Source: Antedon mediterranea (taxonomy: Eukaryota; Echinodermata; Crinoidea; Comatulida; Antedonidae). Taken from it: a stretch of 64,000 bases of DNA. A program made the position numbers and the translations under genes. Location of the stretch: the NCBI RefSeq assembly GCF_964355755.1, contig NC_092673.1, positions 17,427,001 to 17,491,000 of the forward strand, read 5' to 3'. Position 1 is the first letter of the stretch; each line of letters starts with the position of its first letter. This document shows positions 1 through 12,700 of this stretch, piece by piece. The notes under the pieces were generated by a model. That model made no database searches, was not told the origin of the DNA, and worked only from the letters and a program-made list of their open reading frames with translations.

Positions 1-257
1 CGCTACAGCAAAAACAAGTTATGTTAATTATTCGTATGTTCACCAATTTTTTAATTTACAATTAATCCTCTGTACCGTGGGGCACCTAAAATAAATATTT
101 CATACATTACTAAACAAAAAACATGCTATTTTCGCTTAGCCAACAACATCTTATTATAGTTTAGTTATTAAGTTTTCAATGTCCTGTATGTCATGAACTT
201 CTCACCATACTCAAAGTCCAGATGGTAAGCTTACATACACTTGCGAGGTATACTGAT
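1..257. other. Left flank, no gene seen
   Basis: AT-rich sequence outside the inverted-repeat element that starts at 258. I see no exon, RNA gene or repeat that I can support. Confidence 0.4.
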
Positions 258-527
258 TAGGCCTTACGGTGAAGATGAAAACATTTTTTCTTGTTCCTCA
301 TTAAGCATAATAAGTGAACTCTCTTGATTCATATACATAAAAATAAATTAATCACGTATTAAAAAGTTCCACGAAAATTTTCCTGACATTTTAAAGAAAT
401 CTTGATTTTAAAAGTATAAAAGAATATATTTTCGCAGTTGCCATTTTGTATCACATGACATCAGTTAAACCAATCATACGCGACGTTTAGGCAGCAGACG
501 TCAAAATCAGCACGATGTAAACACGAA

Positions 528-3263
528 ATGGCGTCCGACGAGGAAGGATCTTCTCGCTCAGACAAAGTAAAGTTGAAATGTTTTTTCCAAATTTACAAGC
601 ATTCAAATGAAATTATCAGTCCAATTACTGAGATTCGATGGAATAAAGTGTTGCTCTGTTCAAAGAGTTGGATAAAATTAGATGGAGACGGCAAGGAAAT
701 CGCCATACATTTGACGGAGCTTGGTATGTCTGATGAAGGTAAATCGTTTGACGATGTCGTACGCGAGCATCCAGGCTTAGGTTTTCATGCTACCTGTTAC
801 AGGCGATATACTGATACATCTCGACTAAAAAAGGTAATATTTGGTTTATTATTATCAGAATACTCTAAGAGTTAATAATATAGTTAAATGATACAGTATA
901 TAGGGTGCTACTGCACTTACTTATAGATCTATATTGTGCCCTTAGTTTCTGTGCTTGGTTGTTGATTGGGCTTTCTACTAGTACCAGTACTACTACGTAG
1001 GCCTAGGCCCTAGGCCTAGGCCATATTATATTATACAGTATATATTATTCAGTAGGCTACAAAATTAATTTTAGTTAAATACCAATATAGGCTCTATATA
1101 AGACAAAATAAAATGCTGTATAAATTAATTATACGTTGAAATTGATGTTTAGGCTGAAACAAGAGTTGCCAAAAAGAGATCCCAAGCAGGAGACAGTGAG
1201 AGCCCAGATGAGCCACCAGTTAAGAGGGCCAAGCATTTTTTGAGAAGTAGTTCAGCCACAGCAATGGTTCAAAAAGCCACAATTTTGCCAAAGAAATGTA
1301 TCATTTGTAAATTGCAAGACAAATTAGTGACGATCCAAGGCAAAAGAGGTCATGATAAATTAAGAAAGGCTTTAACAGATGATGCAGGTAATTATTTGAA
1401 GAAAAAAAATTCACTTGTTATTGTTGTTTCTCCTATCCTTGAAATTTGTAAACATATGGTTAATTAATCAATCTGCTTTCTAATCCCCATCCTATAATGA
1501 GTTTTGCAGGCTCAACTGATGTAATCCAATTAGAAAACCTTCCTACTGTACAGCATAATGAGGTGTTCCAGGACATTTCTTCCATGTGAACCTTTGCTAT
1601 ATAGTGTAATCATGGAGCTATACATTTTATATCTCCATGCTGTAGTTATGCATAACAAAATATCATTTCAATCATTTAGGAATTACACACTATTACTTTT
1701 GTTGATTTGATTTATGACAGGAATGTTGCGAAAAGCTGCAGAAATGAGAGAGGACGAAAGTATTTTAAAAGACATTCGAGGCAAAAGCTGTGCTTGTATT
1801 GAAGTGCGATATCATGACCAATGTTACAAAAACTACACCAAAATAGTTGTTAATTCACGTAAACGACATGATTCTGGAAAGTGAGTAAAACGTAACTTTC
1901 TAAAACTCTGTTGGTTTTTTAAATTTACATTTTAAATTTTTTTTTTATTTGCTTCAGTCTAAATGTTGAATTTTTAAACACCAAAATCTATAAAATATTA
2001 AAATATATTTTAATAATACAGTATATATTATTATTTACAGGGAATTGGAAAGTGTTTTTTTAACATATAAGCAAAGCTATAAGGTATTTTGCAGAGATGT
2101 AATTGATAAACGGTTACAGTATGGACAGGAGATACTAAGACTCGCAAAACTCCAAAAGCTTTTCATGAAATCAATTGAAAAAACAGAAAAAGTTTACTTG
2201 TCAACTATAAGGTAGGCTGTCAATCCCTTCTTAAAAACGATGAAATAATTTTGTAATATTTTTGAGATCCAGTTACTGTAATAATTTCTTCATTTTATCT
2301 GTGTTACAATTAATTATAATCAATTAATGTGTTATTTATAGATCAGACGTGTTGAAGAAGAAGCTCAGGATGGATTATCCTAACCTAATTTTTCATTCAC
2401 CCACAAGAAGGTTAGTTGCTTAGTGTGTTTATATTAAATGATTATTTCACCAGGGATAATTAAAAAAAAAAAAATCTTTTTGTGGATTGGTCAAACTAAA
2501 TATTTTATTTATTTTTTCTTAATTAGAAATGAATCAGTTCTGGTGTACTTTAGCAATGTATCCCCAGGATTTGTGGCTGATCCATTTTTGTCATCAGGAA
2601 AAAGTACAACGGAGACAGATGAATCATCAAAGTATGACATAGATATTCCAACTACTTCTACAACACACGAAATCTCCACTGATGGTGACAATAGAGACAA
2701 ACTAAGGACTCTATATTTTGCAGGTACGGTTAAAATACAATAACTTGTATATATTGGTTTATTTTTAAATAACAACAATAAATGTTATTGCATAATTAAG
2801 GAAATGCTGTGGATCAAAGAGGTGAAAGCTGTATGCACTCAAAAAACAAAACTGTTATGATAGTAAGTGGTGTCGATCATAAATGCTGTACACAATACAG
2901 TATATGCTTTATATAAATTTATTATTACTATGTTTCATTCACCCAATGCTATAAAATGTACTTGCAGGTACGATAGTAAATAATGCCATCAAATCAAACA
3001 AAGGTATGCAGAGTGAATGGCCTCCAAGAGCAGCGGACATTAATGATGTTGACATATCTGAAATTGTGCCATATGAGTTGTTTAATCTAATCGCAAAGTG
3101 TGTTGGTGCTGCAGAAGATACTATACAAACCTCATTTTCAGATGTTACTGAAGAAACTCGAACGAAAATTTTATCGATATGCCAGGACATCCTGTACCTT
3201 GCTTGGAAAGGAAGAAGGCAGACTCCAAAGTCACTTGCTCTAGGATTAACTGTTCGAGTGTGA
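528..3263 (+). CDS. Transposon-borne Cys/His-rich protein, ~477 aa, C-terminally truncated
   Basis: Seven exons with GT/AG junctions and consistent phases: 528-833, 1153-1387, 1721-1880, 2041-2211, 2342-2410, 2527-2723 and 2968-3263. The total is 1434 nt, giving 477 aa plus TGA. Exon 1 starts MASDEEGSS and contains a CYRRYTDTSRL motif. Exon 2 has a basic stretch (KKRS, PVKRAK; possible nuclear signal) and CIICKLQD. Exon 3 has CACIEVRYHDQCYKNYT. The C-x2-C, C-x-C and H-x2-CY spacings suggest a zinc-binding N-terminal module. The last exon carries TPKSLALGLTVR, a segment I recognise from a widespread family of unnamed repetitive-element proteins, then stops almost at once. Family members continue for hundreds of residues, so the putative catalytic body is missing. 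The gene lies wholly inside the 258-4488 inverted repeats, so I read it as the element's own protein rather than a host gene. The specific function is unknown. Confidence 0.65.
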
Positions 3264-3393
3264 ATGAGATGAGTGTGAAAACAGGACAAGAGAAGAAGAA
3301 GAAGAAAAAGAAGACACACCAGACTATGGCATTGAAGATGATGAATTAGACTATGGTGAATTAGACTATGAGGAAGATGAATATGAAATGTAG
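3264..3393 (+). pseudogene. Out-of-frame acidic C-terminal remnant of the transposon protein
   Basis: Just past the TGA at 3261-3263, a different frame reads an acidic tail (EEEEEKEDTP, DYGIEDDELDYGELD) ending at the TAG at 3391-3393. An acidic tail abutting the TVR motif in the wrong frame is what an internal deletion would leave: the family's large middle region is absent and its last codons survive. An unrecognised splice event could also join the two frames. Confidence 0.45.
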
Positions 3394-3555
3394 TTTATAC
3401 GGTTTTGAATGCAACAAAATCATCATAAAAAGTAACTGTAATGTAATAGGCCTACACTATAACCAATGTGAAACACTAACCATGGTTATGCAAACAGAAA
3501 CTGTGAGCATGTGAATAAAAAAAAAGATTTAAAAAAAATGAAAACAAAATGGAAA

Positions 3556-3830
3556 CCATGAGAATATAAATAAATAATATAACCATGAGAATATAATAAT
3601 AAAAACTGTAACCATGAGAATATAAATAAATAATGTAACCACGAGAATATAATAATAAAAACTGTAACCATGAGAATATAAATAAATAATTTAACCATGA
3701 GAATATAATAATAAAAACTGTAACCATGAGAATATAAAGAAAAATAGTAACTATGAGAATATAAAGAAATTGTGTAACCATTAAAAGAAATTGTGTAACC
3801 ATGAGAATATAAAGAAAAATATTAACCATG
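3556..3830. repeat. Minisatellite, AACCATGAGAATATAA units
   Basis: Repeated TAACCATGAGAATATAA blocks separated by short A-rich spacers (ATAAATAAT or TAATAAAAACTG), about eight imperfect copies. It lies in the 3' part of the inverted-repeat transposon. Hydrophobic minus-strand frames here are by-products of the repeat. Confidence 0.75.
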
Positions 3831-4488
3831 AGAATAAATACAATTACATTGAAACAAAACAAATATTTGATATTTGTATTTTATTTAATAATTTAAATTT
3901 ACTATTGCATTGGTGTTTATTACTAGGAATATGTGTTCTATATGTTTCACAGTTAAATCATATCAGTCACTCTGTACATCCTACGGTATAAACTTCGCAT
4001 AATATTGCTGCTGTATTTCTACTGCTATTAATAGCCTACCTGTCGGGAGAAACCATTATACGAACAGTTGAAGCCATTTGTAATTATAAATGTTTTAATG
4101 TCGGGGGATAATTATTAACTCTAAATTTTAATTTTAGAGTTAATATAAATTTGTATTCACCAAATTTATTTAAAAAAATAAAGAATAAATCTATTTTGAT
4201 AATAAATAACTTGCCTATATATTTCTTATAAACCGTGATAATAATAGTACAGTCTAGTTATAGTGCGCCACCAGTTGTTTCAGCCTCGCTATTTCGTAAG
4301 AAATCGTTGGCATATTTACCAATTTTAACGGTAATTTTCTACCAAACGCCAGGTATTTTTTTGTGGAACTTTTACTTTTTGTACTATTAGTATTTATTTA
4401 GAACAGTATATGTGGTAAAAAAGTATTATGCTTGATGAGGAACGGGATTGCTTTTCCAGGCATCATTTCAGCTTCGCCGTAAGGCCTA

Positions 4489-5448
4489 GATTTTCGCGAC
4501 TGAAAATGGTCTACGCTTGCGGACACACACCACCCACCCACCCCAATTAACCACTTTTTTAAGCCTCTAGGCCCGATGTTTTCAAATTATAAGATGCAAT
4601 TTTTGAAGACCTGCAGGTCTAGTTTTCAAAATTTTCTTAGGTACTTATAAATTTCATTTCATATTTAATTTCATTTCATATTTCGAAGCACAATAAGTGC
4701 ATTTTCCAGGACCTATAATCAGCTCTAATTTTCAAAAATGTCTTAGCTCAGTTCCTGCCTGTGGGTACGTTTTACGTTTGTGTATATTTTCTATGCTACA
4801 ATATACTCGATAAATATAGGCATATTTTGAACTTTAAAGGTCACTTCATTTTTAAAATTGAAATGGATTGCCACAGTCATCATTGCGCATCGGTTTTTTG
4901 CACGCAGTATTTTATTTATGCATTATGAAAAATGGAAAAAGTGGCTACCCTAAATCTGATTAAAATTGCCTCAAATGACGCTAGAACGCGTTACTTCCGG
5001 GGGCTTTGCCCTCTAGACCCCCTGGCGGCCCCCTTGCACCCAGCCTAGAGAGAGATTAACAACATTTTTGACCAAATAACTGATATGTTTTTCTGATACT
5101 CACAATTGCCTAGAGGGATGTTTTTGCTGTTTTTTGGGGGTTTAAAGTAAAGTGGGCCAAACTGAATGGCAGCCATTTGTTGTGTATTAATTAAAGAAAA
5201 GTCATAATTGCCGTTTGGGAAAATGAATCCACAAAACAATGTTTCCAGTTGTTGATCTGTCAATCAATTATTATGAACAAAATAATTTTTTAAATATTTA
5301 AAGATGAGACCATGGCCAGTTTAATATCAACTTGGTGATAAACTTAGATTTTACAATCGCACAATGTACACAATATGCTTTATTTGTTTAATAACAAGTA
5401 TAACAGTTTAAAAATCTAAAGTATAATATGTTGTAATGCTAGCACAGG
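4489..5448. other. Intergenic, TE-like debris
   Basis: No exon found. A GC-rich patch near 4995-5048 (GGGGGCTTTGCCCTCTAGAC) has the look of a transposon end. A C-rich run (CCACCCACCCACCCC) lies near 4530. The remainder is AT-rich and unassigned. Confidence 0.35.
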
Positions 5449-6288
5449 AGTCATCTTCATTCAGTAACACCAGCATACAGGTCATCTACATGCAGTAACA
5501 CCAGCATACAGATCATCTTCATTCAGTAACACCAGCATACAGGTCATCTACATGCAGTAACACCAGCATACAGATCATCTTCATTCAGTAACACCAGCAT
5601 ACAGGTCATCTTCATTCAGTAACGCCAACATACAGGTCATCTTCATTCAGTAACACCAGCATACAGGTCATCTTCATTCATTAACACCAGCATACAGGTC
5701 ATCTACATTCAGTAACACCAGCATACAGGTCATCTTCATTCAGTAACACCAGCATACAGGTCATCTTCATTCAGTAACACCAGCATACAGGTCATCTTCA
5801 TTCATTAACACCGGCATACAGGTCATCTTCATTCAGTAACACCGGCATACAGGTCATCTTCATTCAGTAACACCAGCATACAGATCATCTTCATTCAGTA
5901 ATGCCAGCATACAGGTCATCTTCATTCAGTAATGCCAGCATACAGATCATCTTCATTCAGTAACGCCAGCATACAGGTCATCTTCATTCATTAACACCGG
6001 CATACAGGTCATCTTCATTCAGTAACACCGGCATACAGGTCATCTTCATTCAGTAACACCAGCATACAGATCATCTTCATTCAGTAAACACCAGCATACA
6101 GATCATCTTCATTCAGTAATGCCAGCATACAGGTTATCTTCATTCAGTAACACCAGCATACAGGTCATCTTCATTCAGTAACACCAGCATACAGATCATC
6201 TTCATTCAGTAACACCAGCATACAGGTCATCTTCATTCAGTAACACCAGCATACAGATCATCTTCATTCAGTAATGCCAGCATACAGG
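5449..6288. repeat. 31-bp minisatellite, ~27 copies, just upstream of the ROCO gene
   Basis: The unit is TCATCTTCATTCAGTAACACCAGCATACAGG. It repeats without spacers and with scattered substitutions (cAGATC/CAGGTC, CACC/CGCC/TGCC, CTTC/CTAC). It ends about 160 bp before the proposed start codon at 6446. There is no spacer diversity, so it is not a CRISPR array. Confidence 0.95.
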
Positions 6289-6445
6289 TGCAATTGAATT
6301 GTCATAGCTTTTTTAATGCAAAGGTTTCTGTCTGATGAAATTATGTTTTACCTTTCATATTTTCAGAACAGAATGTGTAGGCTTACTTTTACACTAGAAG
6401 CTATCAGTATTAATAATTGTTAAATGAAGACACTGTATTTTTGAA

Positions 6446-6794
6446 ATGGAAAGGTACGTTTGTTTTTTATTTCAAATCCAACAAAAATAACCAGCTCCAA
6501 TATGTAAATGTTAAAAACAAATTAAAATGTTTGAATAGTTAGCAATACTTTAAAACTTTCTTAAAAGATTATGAAATTATAAATATTACAAATAAAGGGC
6601 TCATTCTCATCAAATATAATGATGATATTGATTATTTCCATCAATCATCATTTTCATAAAATAGTGTAATAAATCATTATTTCTTACATTTTAACAGGAA
6701 CAAATTAGAAAAAGCTTTGTTGTACAGGGGTGATTTGCAAACAATTAAACAAATTTGTAAGACGCAACCAGATCTTGTGAAATCTATCAATGAG
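6446..6794 (+). CDS. ROCO gene, N-terminal exons 1-2
   Basis: Exon 1 is ATGGAAAG followed by GTACGT. Its two-nucleotide overhang completes an Arg codon with the first base of exon 2 (acceptor TTTTAACAG, exon 6698-6794). Exon 2 reads NKLEKALLYRGDLQTIKQIC and onward, like the second half of an ankyrin repeat or a capping helix pair, and ends in frame (phase 0) before the first ankyrin exon. This start was chosen because no longer open frame precedes exon 2 and the donor and phase fit. A more distant upstream first exon cannot be excluded. Confidence 0.65.
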
Positions 6795-9700
6795 GTATAA
6801 TATTATCAAAGAAGAAATTTAATTAAAGTTTAAAATTATAGAGATTGTAATTTTCTTTATTATTTATTATAACATTTTTTTATATAATGAATTACAATTA
6901 TTTTTCAATATCACACTAATGATGTTGGTAAGACCTGCATGCACTGATTAACCACATTAGGCTAAAAATAATAATATAAATACACACTGATGATGGGGAT
7001 AACCTGCATGTACTGATTAACCACATTAGGCTAAAAATAATAATATAAATACACACTGATGATGGAGGTATAACCTGCATGTACTGATTAACCACATTAG
7101 GCTAAAAATAATAATATAAATACACACTGATGATGTTGGTATAACCTGCATGTACTGATTAACCACATTAGGCTATAAATAATAATATAAATACACACTG
7201 ATGATAGGGGTATAACCTGCATGCACTGATTAACCACATTAGGCTAAAAATAATAATATAAATACACACTGATGATGGAGGTATAACCTGCATGTACTGA
7301 TTAACCACTTTAGGCTAAAAATAATAATATAAATACACACTGATGATGGGGGTATAACCTGCATGTACTGATTAACAACATTAGGCTAAAAATAATAATA
7401 TAGATACACACTGATGATGGGGGTATAACCTGCATGTACTGATTAACAACATTAGGCTAAAAATAATAATATAAACACACACTGATGATGGGGGTATAAC
7501 CTGCATGTACTGATTAACAACATTAGGCTAAAAATAATAATATAAATACACACTGATGATGGAGGTATAACCTGCATATACTGATTAACCACATTAGGCT
7601 AAAAATAATAATATAAATACACACTGATGATGGAGGTATAACCTGCATGCACTGATTAACAACATTAGGCTAAAAATAATAATATAAATACACACTGATG
7701 ATGGGGGTATAACCTGCATGCACTGATTAACCACATTAGGCAAAAATAATAATATAAATACACACTGATGGGTATGGCAAGCCTCAGCTGTCTGGAGTAT
7801 TCAAAATATTATATTATTATATCAGAGGTCCCAAATTGGGAAAGTCCATTCGCAGGAGATTTTGTCGTGAACCACATTCAATTCGTCGGGGCGTCGAAAG
7901 TCAACGCGCAGGGAATCGAAAATCAACACGCGTGTCGTTTACGTCTCTTAATTAATTAACTAAATATGTTACATATACAGTATATACAATATTTACACAT
8001 AAGTTTGCTTAATTTTTACATAGGTTTATCCATCAGTATTTTTACATTCTTATTTTTTTTATGGACACATCCTCAGTACAAAGAATTAAAAAAATATATA
8101 CTGTATTTTAACTAAAATTCAGTATATAAAATAATTTAACTTAATTACATAGGCACAGGCCTAGCCTAGGGCTTCTACTAGGCCCTAGCTAGCTACCATT
8201 TTAACCCCCCCCCCCCAAAAAAAAAATAATAATAAGAAATAACTATTCCGAATCCGTCTTATGCTACATTACGCGAGTTAACATATTATTTCAGATGAAA
8301 AACATTGAGTTTTATATTGTTTTATCCATACGTAATTACACTGGCATTAAAGATATAACATTAAAATGTAGGCCGTTTATGAGCTATTTCGCCGATTTCT
8401 TATCGCTGGGAAATTCCCCACCATCGACATCGATCGAGGAGTAGGCCTAGGCTAGAATAGAGGCCTAGCGTGCATGCCGGAACGGGTGGATTATTGCTAT
8501 ATAAATAACAAGTTTGAACAAAAGAGCTTACAACAATCTTAGGTAAATTTTTATTAAACGTAGGCCTACTTGCTTGGCGAATCCATATGCTCGTATTATC
8601 GGATCGTACAGTAAAACCAAATAAAACACCGCCTCAACAACCTCGTGCGATGTGCGATCTGTTGTTCTTTGCAGCGGATCAACATTGGTAGAGTCCATTA
8701 ATTATGAGGGTGTTTAAAAATGTAATAACTATTAAAAACGTGTCTCAATCACTGTGTAATCAAAGCGTTTATTTAGTTAAAACTTGGATCCTCCCAAAAT
8801 TGATAATCGCGTATTCCGGTGACCACGTGATTGATTCACGGTTGGTTGCACGCTCTTTTTTTTCTACGTCCGGCGTGTAGTAACCGTGCATGTTTATATT
8901 ATTGTTACGGTTTAACAAAGGCAGTGCATACAAATAAAAATACAATAATAGACCACAGAGACTGCATGAATAGACATTGTTTCAACATCCTGCCTCACTT
9001 TTGTCTAGTTATTTATTGATTATTGTTGACCTGGGCTGAGCCTGGGTGTAACCGTAAATCAATTTGGCCAAAAATATGGGGAAATTTGAAAATGCGGTAA
9101 AAAAAATCAAAATGCGGTAGAAAACGTTGAGATAGCGGTAGCGCGGTAGATGGGTTCTAAAAGCGGTAGACTACCGCGAGTAGCGGTAGACTTGGGACCC
9201 CTGTTTTCACGCTACATCACAAGAGAGGACTCAATCAGATATAAAGCAAGCAGCAATTTTAGGACTATAGTTTATAGGTCCCAGCTGCTGGACCCAAAAA
9301 ACATCTGGGAAAAGTGTCTATGAGGGTTCACGGTTGAACGATTTTGGATTCTTGCCCTTTGATTGGTTGACTTCAATGCAAATGGTTTAACCTAAATTTG
9401 TTATCGTATCTAGTTTAACTTAATTATGATATTAGTTTCATTGGGTGTTAAAAATCAGTACCAAAAGTATGTACCAACTTTCTCTACCATTGAGTAAATA
9501 TTCTAGAAGTTGCACTTAATTTACTGAAATTTCTCATTACGCAAATTTATATATAAATTCATTAAACTGCTTATTGGCCTCATATTTTTAATATCTGAAC
9601 ATTTGTTTGTACAATTTTATGAAAGTATTTTTTCTCATTACGCAAATTTATATATTAATTAAGTAATAGGCTAACAAATCTCTAGATCTGATCCATGGTA

Positions 9701-12700
9701 AGATAATCTATTAAACCCAATTTCACATAATGTCTGTTGTCGGTATTATACACCAGCAAATTTGCAAAAGAAGGTAATGTACAGGGATTTGCTAGTGTAA
9801 TAGGCTAACATTATATAGATATGCTGTGGTAAACCATTCTATTTTGTTCTACTCATTTATTAATAATGATAATTATGATTATTTATCACAATATTTAGTA
9901 GCAATTGTTGTTGTTTGTATTGAAAAAAAAAACAAACAATTTTACATAATGTCTGTTGTCAGTATTTATAAACTTTATTATGATTCCTTTCCAGAATGGT
10001 GACACTCCATTACATTCATATCTGGGGAGCGGATATAGATCTACCTTAGAAATAGTGACTTGTCTCATTCAGCATGGGACACCAGTAGCATTGCAAAATA
10101 AGGTAATGTACAGGGATTTGCTAGTGTAATAGGCTAACATTATATAGATATGCTGTGGTAAACCATTCTATTTTGTTCTACTCATTTATTAATAATGATA
10201 ATTATGATTATTTACCACAATATTTAGCAGCAATTGTTGTTGTTTGTATTGACAAAAAACAAACAATTTCACATAATGTCTGTTGTCAGTATTTATAAAC
10301 TTTATTATGATTCCTTTCCAGGATGGTGACACTCCATTACATTCATATCTGTGGAGTAGTATGTATCCACCTACCTTAGAAATAGTGACGTGTCTCATTC
10401 AGCATGGGGCACCAGCAACATTGCAAAATAAGGTAATGTACAGGGATTTGCTAGTGTAATAGGCTAACATTATATAGATATGCTGTGGTAAACCATTCTA
10501 TTTTGTTCTACTCATTTATTAATAATGATAATTATGATTATTTACCACAATATTTAGCAGCAATTGTTGTTGTTTGTATTGAAAAAAAAAACAAACAATT
10601 TCACATAATGTCTGTTGTCAGTATTTATAAACTTCATTGTGATTCCTTTCCAGTCTGGTGACACTCCATTACATTCATATCTGAGGAGTGGATGTACTGC
10701 ACCTACCTTAGAAATAGTGACGTGTCTCATTCAGCATGGGGCACCAGTAGCATTGCAAAATGAGGTAATGTACAGGGATTTGCTAGTGTAGTAGGCTAAC
10801 ATTCTATAGCAGGCCTCGAATTTTACCGCGGCCAGTGCCGTCGGTGCCCTCCCAGTTGGCCTCAATGCCCTCGAAAATTAATAGCACCCACGGCCACTAC
10901 TGGCCTGCCCTTTTTTTGCGTTGGCCGTGAGTGCCCTTCCCGAGTTTTACCACAATAAAAACCACTAAAGTAGATAGAAAATAATGTCAAGAATATCGGA
11001 CGAGGCGCAAAACTATCGCCTGTCTTCGTTGCAAGGGGATTTCCCTAAACGCATTTAGAGAAAACATCGAACATATTTATATAACCAAAACAATATCGTC
11101 CCGGCCGCCGTGCGTGGTAAATAATGGTATAGATAGTACATTAAAATACAGGGGTGTACACTTTTAATAATAAAGCTAAAAACGTTCCTCGATCGGAGGT
11201 CACTGAAAGTATTAAAGTCGCACCACCCCCGCCTCAATAATCGAGCTAGCCGCCTTCGTTGAAAAAAAAATTACACGCACTCCTTGTCCTAGCCAGCCTA
11301 TCCTCCCGCCGCCGATCCGATCAACAAACACACGCGATTCAATACATTGGGAAAACAATTCCATTTGACGCACACGCACCCTCTGATAAGAAATTTCACA
11401 CGACGTCGTCGTACGTGTGAGAGTACGAAGGATCGGTCGTTGGAAAAACAATTCCTTTTGACGTACACGCACCCGCTGATATGAAAATACCATGTGCGTT
11501 CCTGCATGGTGTAGTCCATTCCATTATACGTGTAAAATTAGGGGTGTCAACTTTTAGTACTAAAGTTAAACCGGTACCTCAACCCGAAGATCGTTGGAAG
11601 TATATTGTATTTATATTTTATCGCACCCACCTCAATAATCCAGCCGACAGATCATCGAAAAATCTTGTTTAACGACGTCGTACACTAAATTAACAAACGC
11701 GTTTTTACCGAACTCAAGGAAATGGTATAGTCCACAATACACGTGCAGAAGGCTAAACGAGAGAGAGGGGTTGGCGTCCGTCCGTCCGTGTTTTGAATTC
11801 TTATGAATATGGATTATACTAACAAAAAAGCTTCAGAAATCGAAACTCGGAAAATAACAATAATTTATATTCTACAACATAATGTCATTGGCTTGATTTT
11901 TACCGTGGTTAACACTCTGTGTATGAATAGTTGTAGTTAAGGCCTACAAACAAATTGTTTTTGTAACCTGTGTTCTCCGTCCGCTACGCCTTTAGTGCTG
12001 CTAAGTGCTTGCTGTTGTTAGGGTCTTTACCCGTTGGGCCTGGCTTCACATGCCTTTTTTTGATCGCATTGTTTGAAACTAAACGAAACAACTGTGAACG
12101 CTAAACATCGTACCTTAATAATTATTATTTATATGGATCGTAAATACACGTAATATTTATATGAAATACAAAAAGATGTAGACAGTCCTCTCCTACTACT
12201 ACTACGCAATCTGATGAATAGGGGAAATACCCCCAAAAATGTTTGCGGGTAGAATTTTTTTTTTTGAAAAAAATTCCACCCGGGCGCTCAACCGGAAACA
12301 AGCTATTTTTAAATTTTGGCCTATTTATTAAAATATTTTTTAATTTTGGCCTTGGTGCCCCTTCGATTTAAAACAAATGGCCTTGGTGCCCTCCCATTTG
12401 GCCTTGGTGCCCCTCAAATCAATGAAAACCGGAGGCCAAATGGCCTTGCCCCTAAAATCCCCAAATTCGAGGCCTGCTATAGATATGCTGTGGTAAACCA
12501 TTCTATTTTGTTCTACTCATTTATTAATAATGATAATTATGATTATTTACCACAATATTTAGCAGCAATTGTTGTTGTTTGTATTGACAAAAAACAAACA
12601 ATTTCACATAATGTCTGTTGTCAGTATTTATAAACTTTATTGTGATTCCTTTCCAGAATGGTAACACTCCATTACATTCATATCTGGAGAGAAAATATCC

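Larger units (their letters stand above)
258..4488 (+). mobile_element. DNA transposon with ~120-bp inverted ends and its own spliced gene
   Basis: The left end reads TAGGCCTTACGGTGAAG (from 258). The right end, read on the minus strand from 4488, starts TAGGCCTTACGGCGAAG. Similarity between the two ends continues inward through TTCCTCATYAAGCATAATA to an AAAAGTTCCAC block, about 120 bp in, with gaps. GAT flanks both ends (255-257 and 4489-4491) and may be a 3-bp target duplication, which is weak evidence. The 4.2-kb interior carries a seven-exon + strand gene (528-3263) and a minisatellite. I cannot assign a superfamily from termini or protein. The protein family is one I associate with repeated, unnamed loci in invertebrate and fish genomes. 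Confidence 0.7.

Noticed and set aside
3476-3862. Hydrophobic minus-strand frame with repeated ILMVT motifs
   Set aside because: Translation of the AACCATGAGAATATAA minisatellite; no gene context.
5449-6288. Could the 31-bp repeats be a CRISPR array?
   Set aside because: Units abut with no unique spacers and the genome is eukaryotic.
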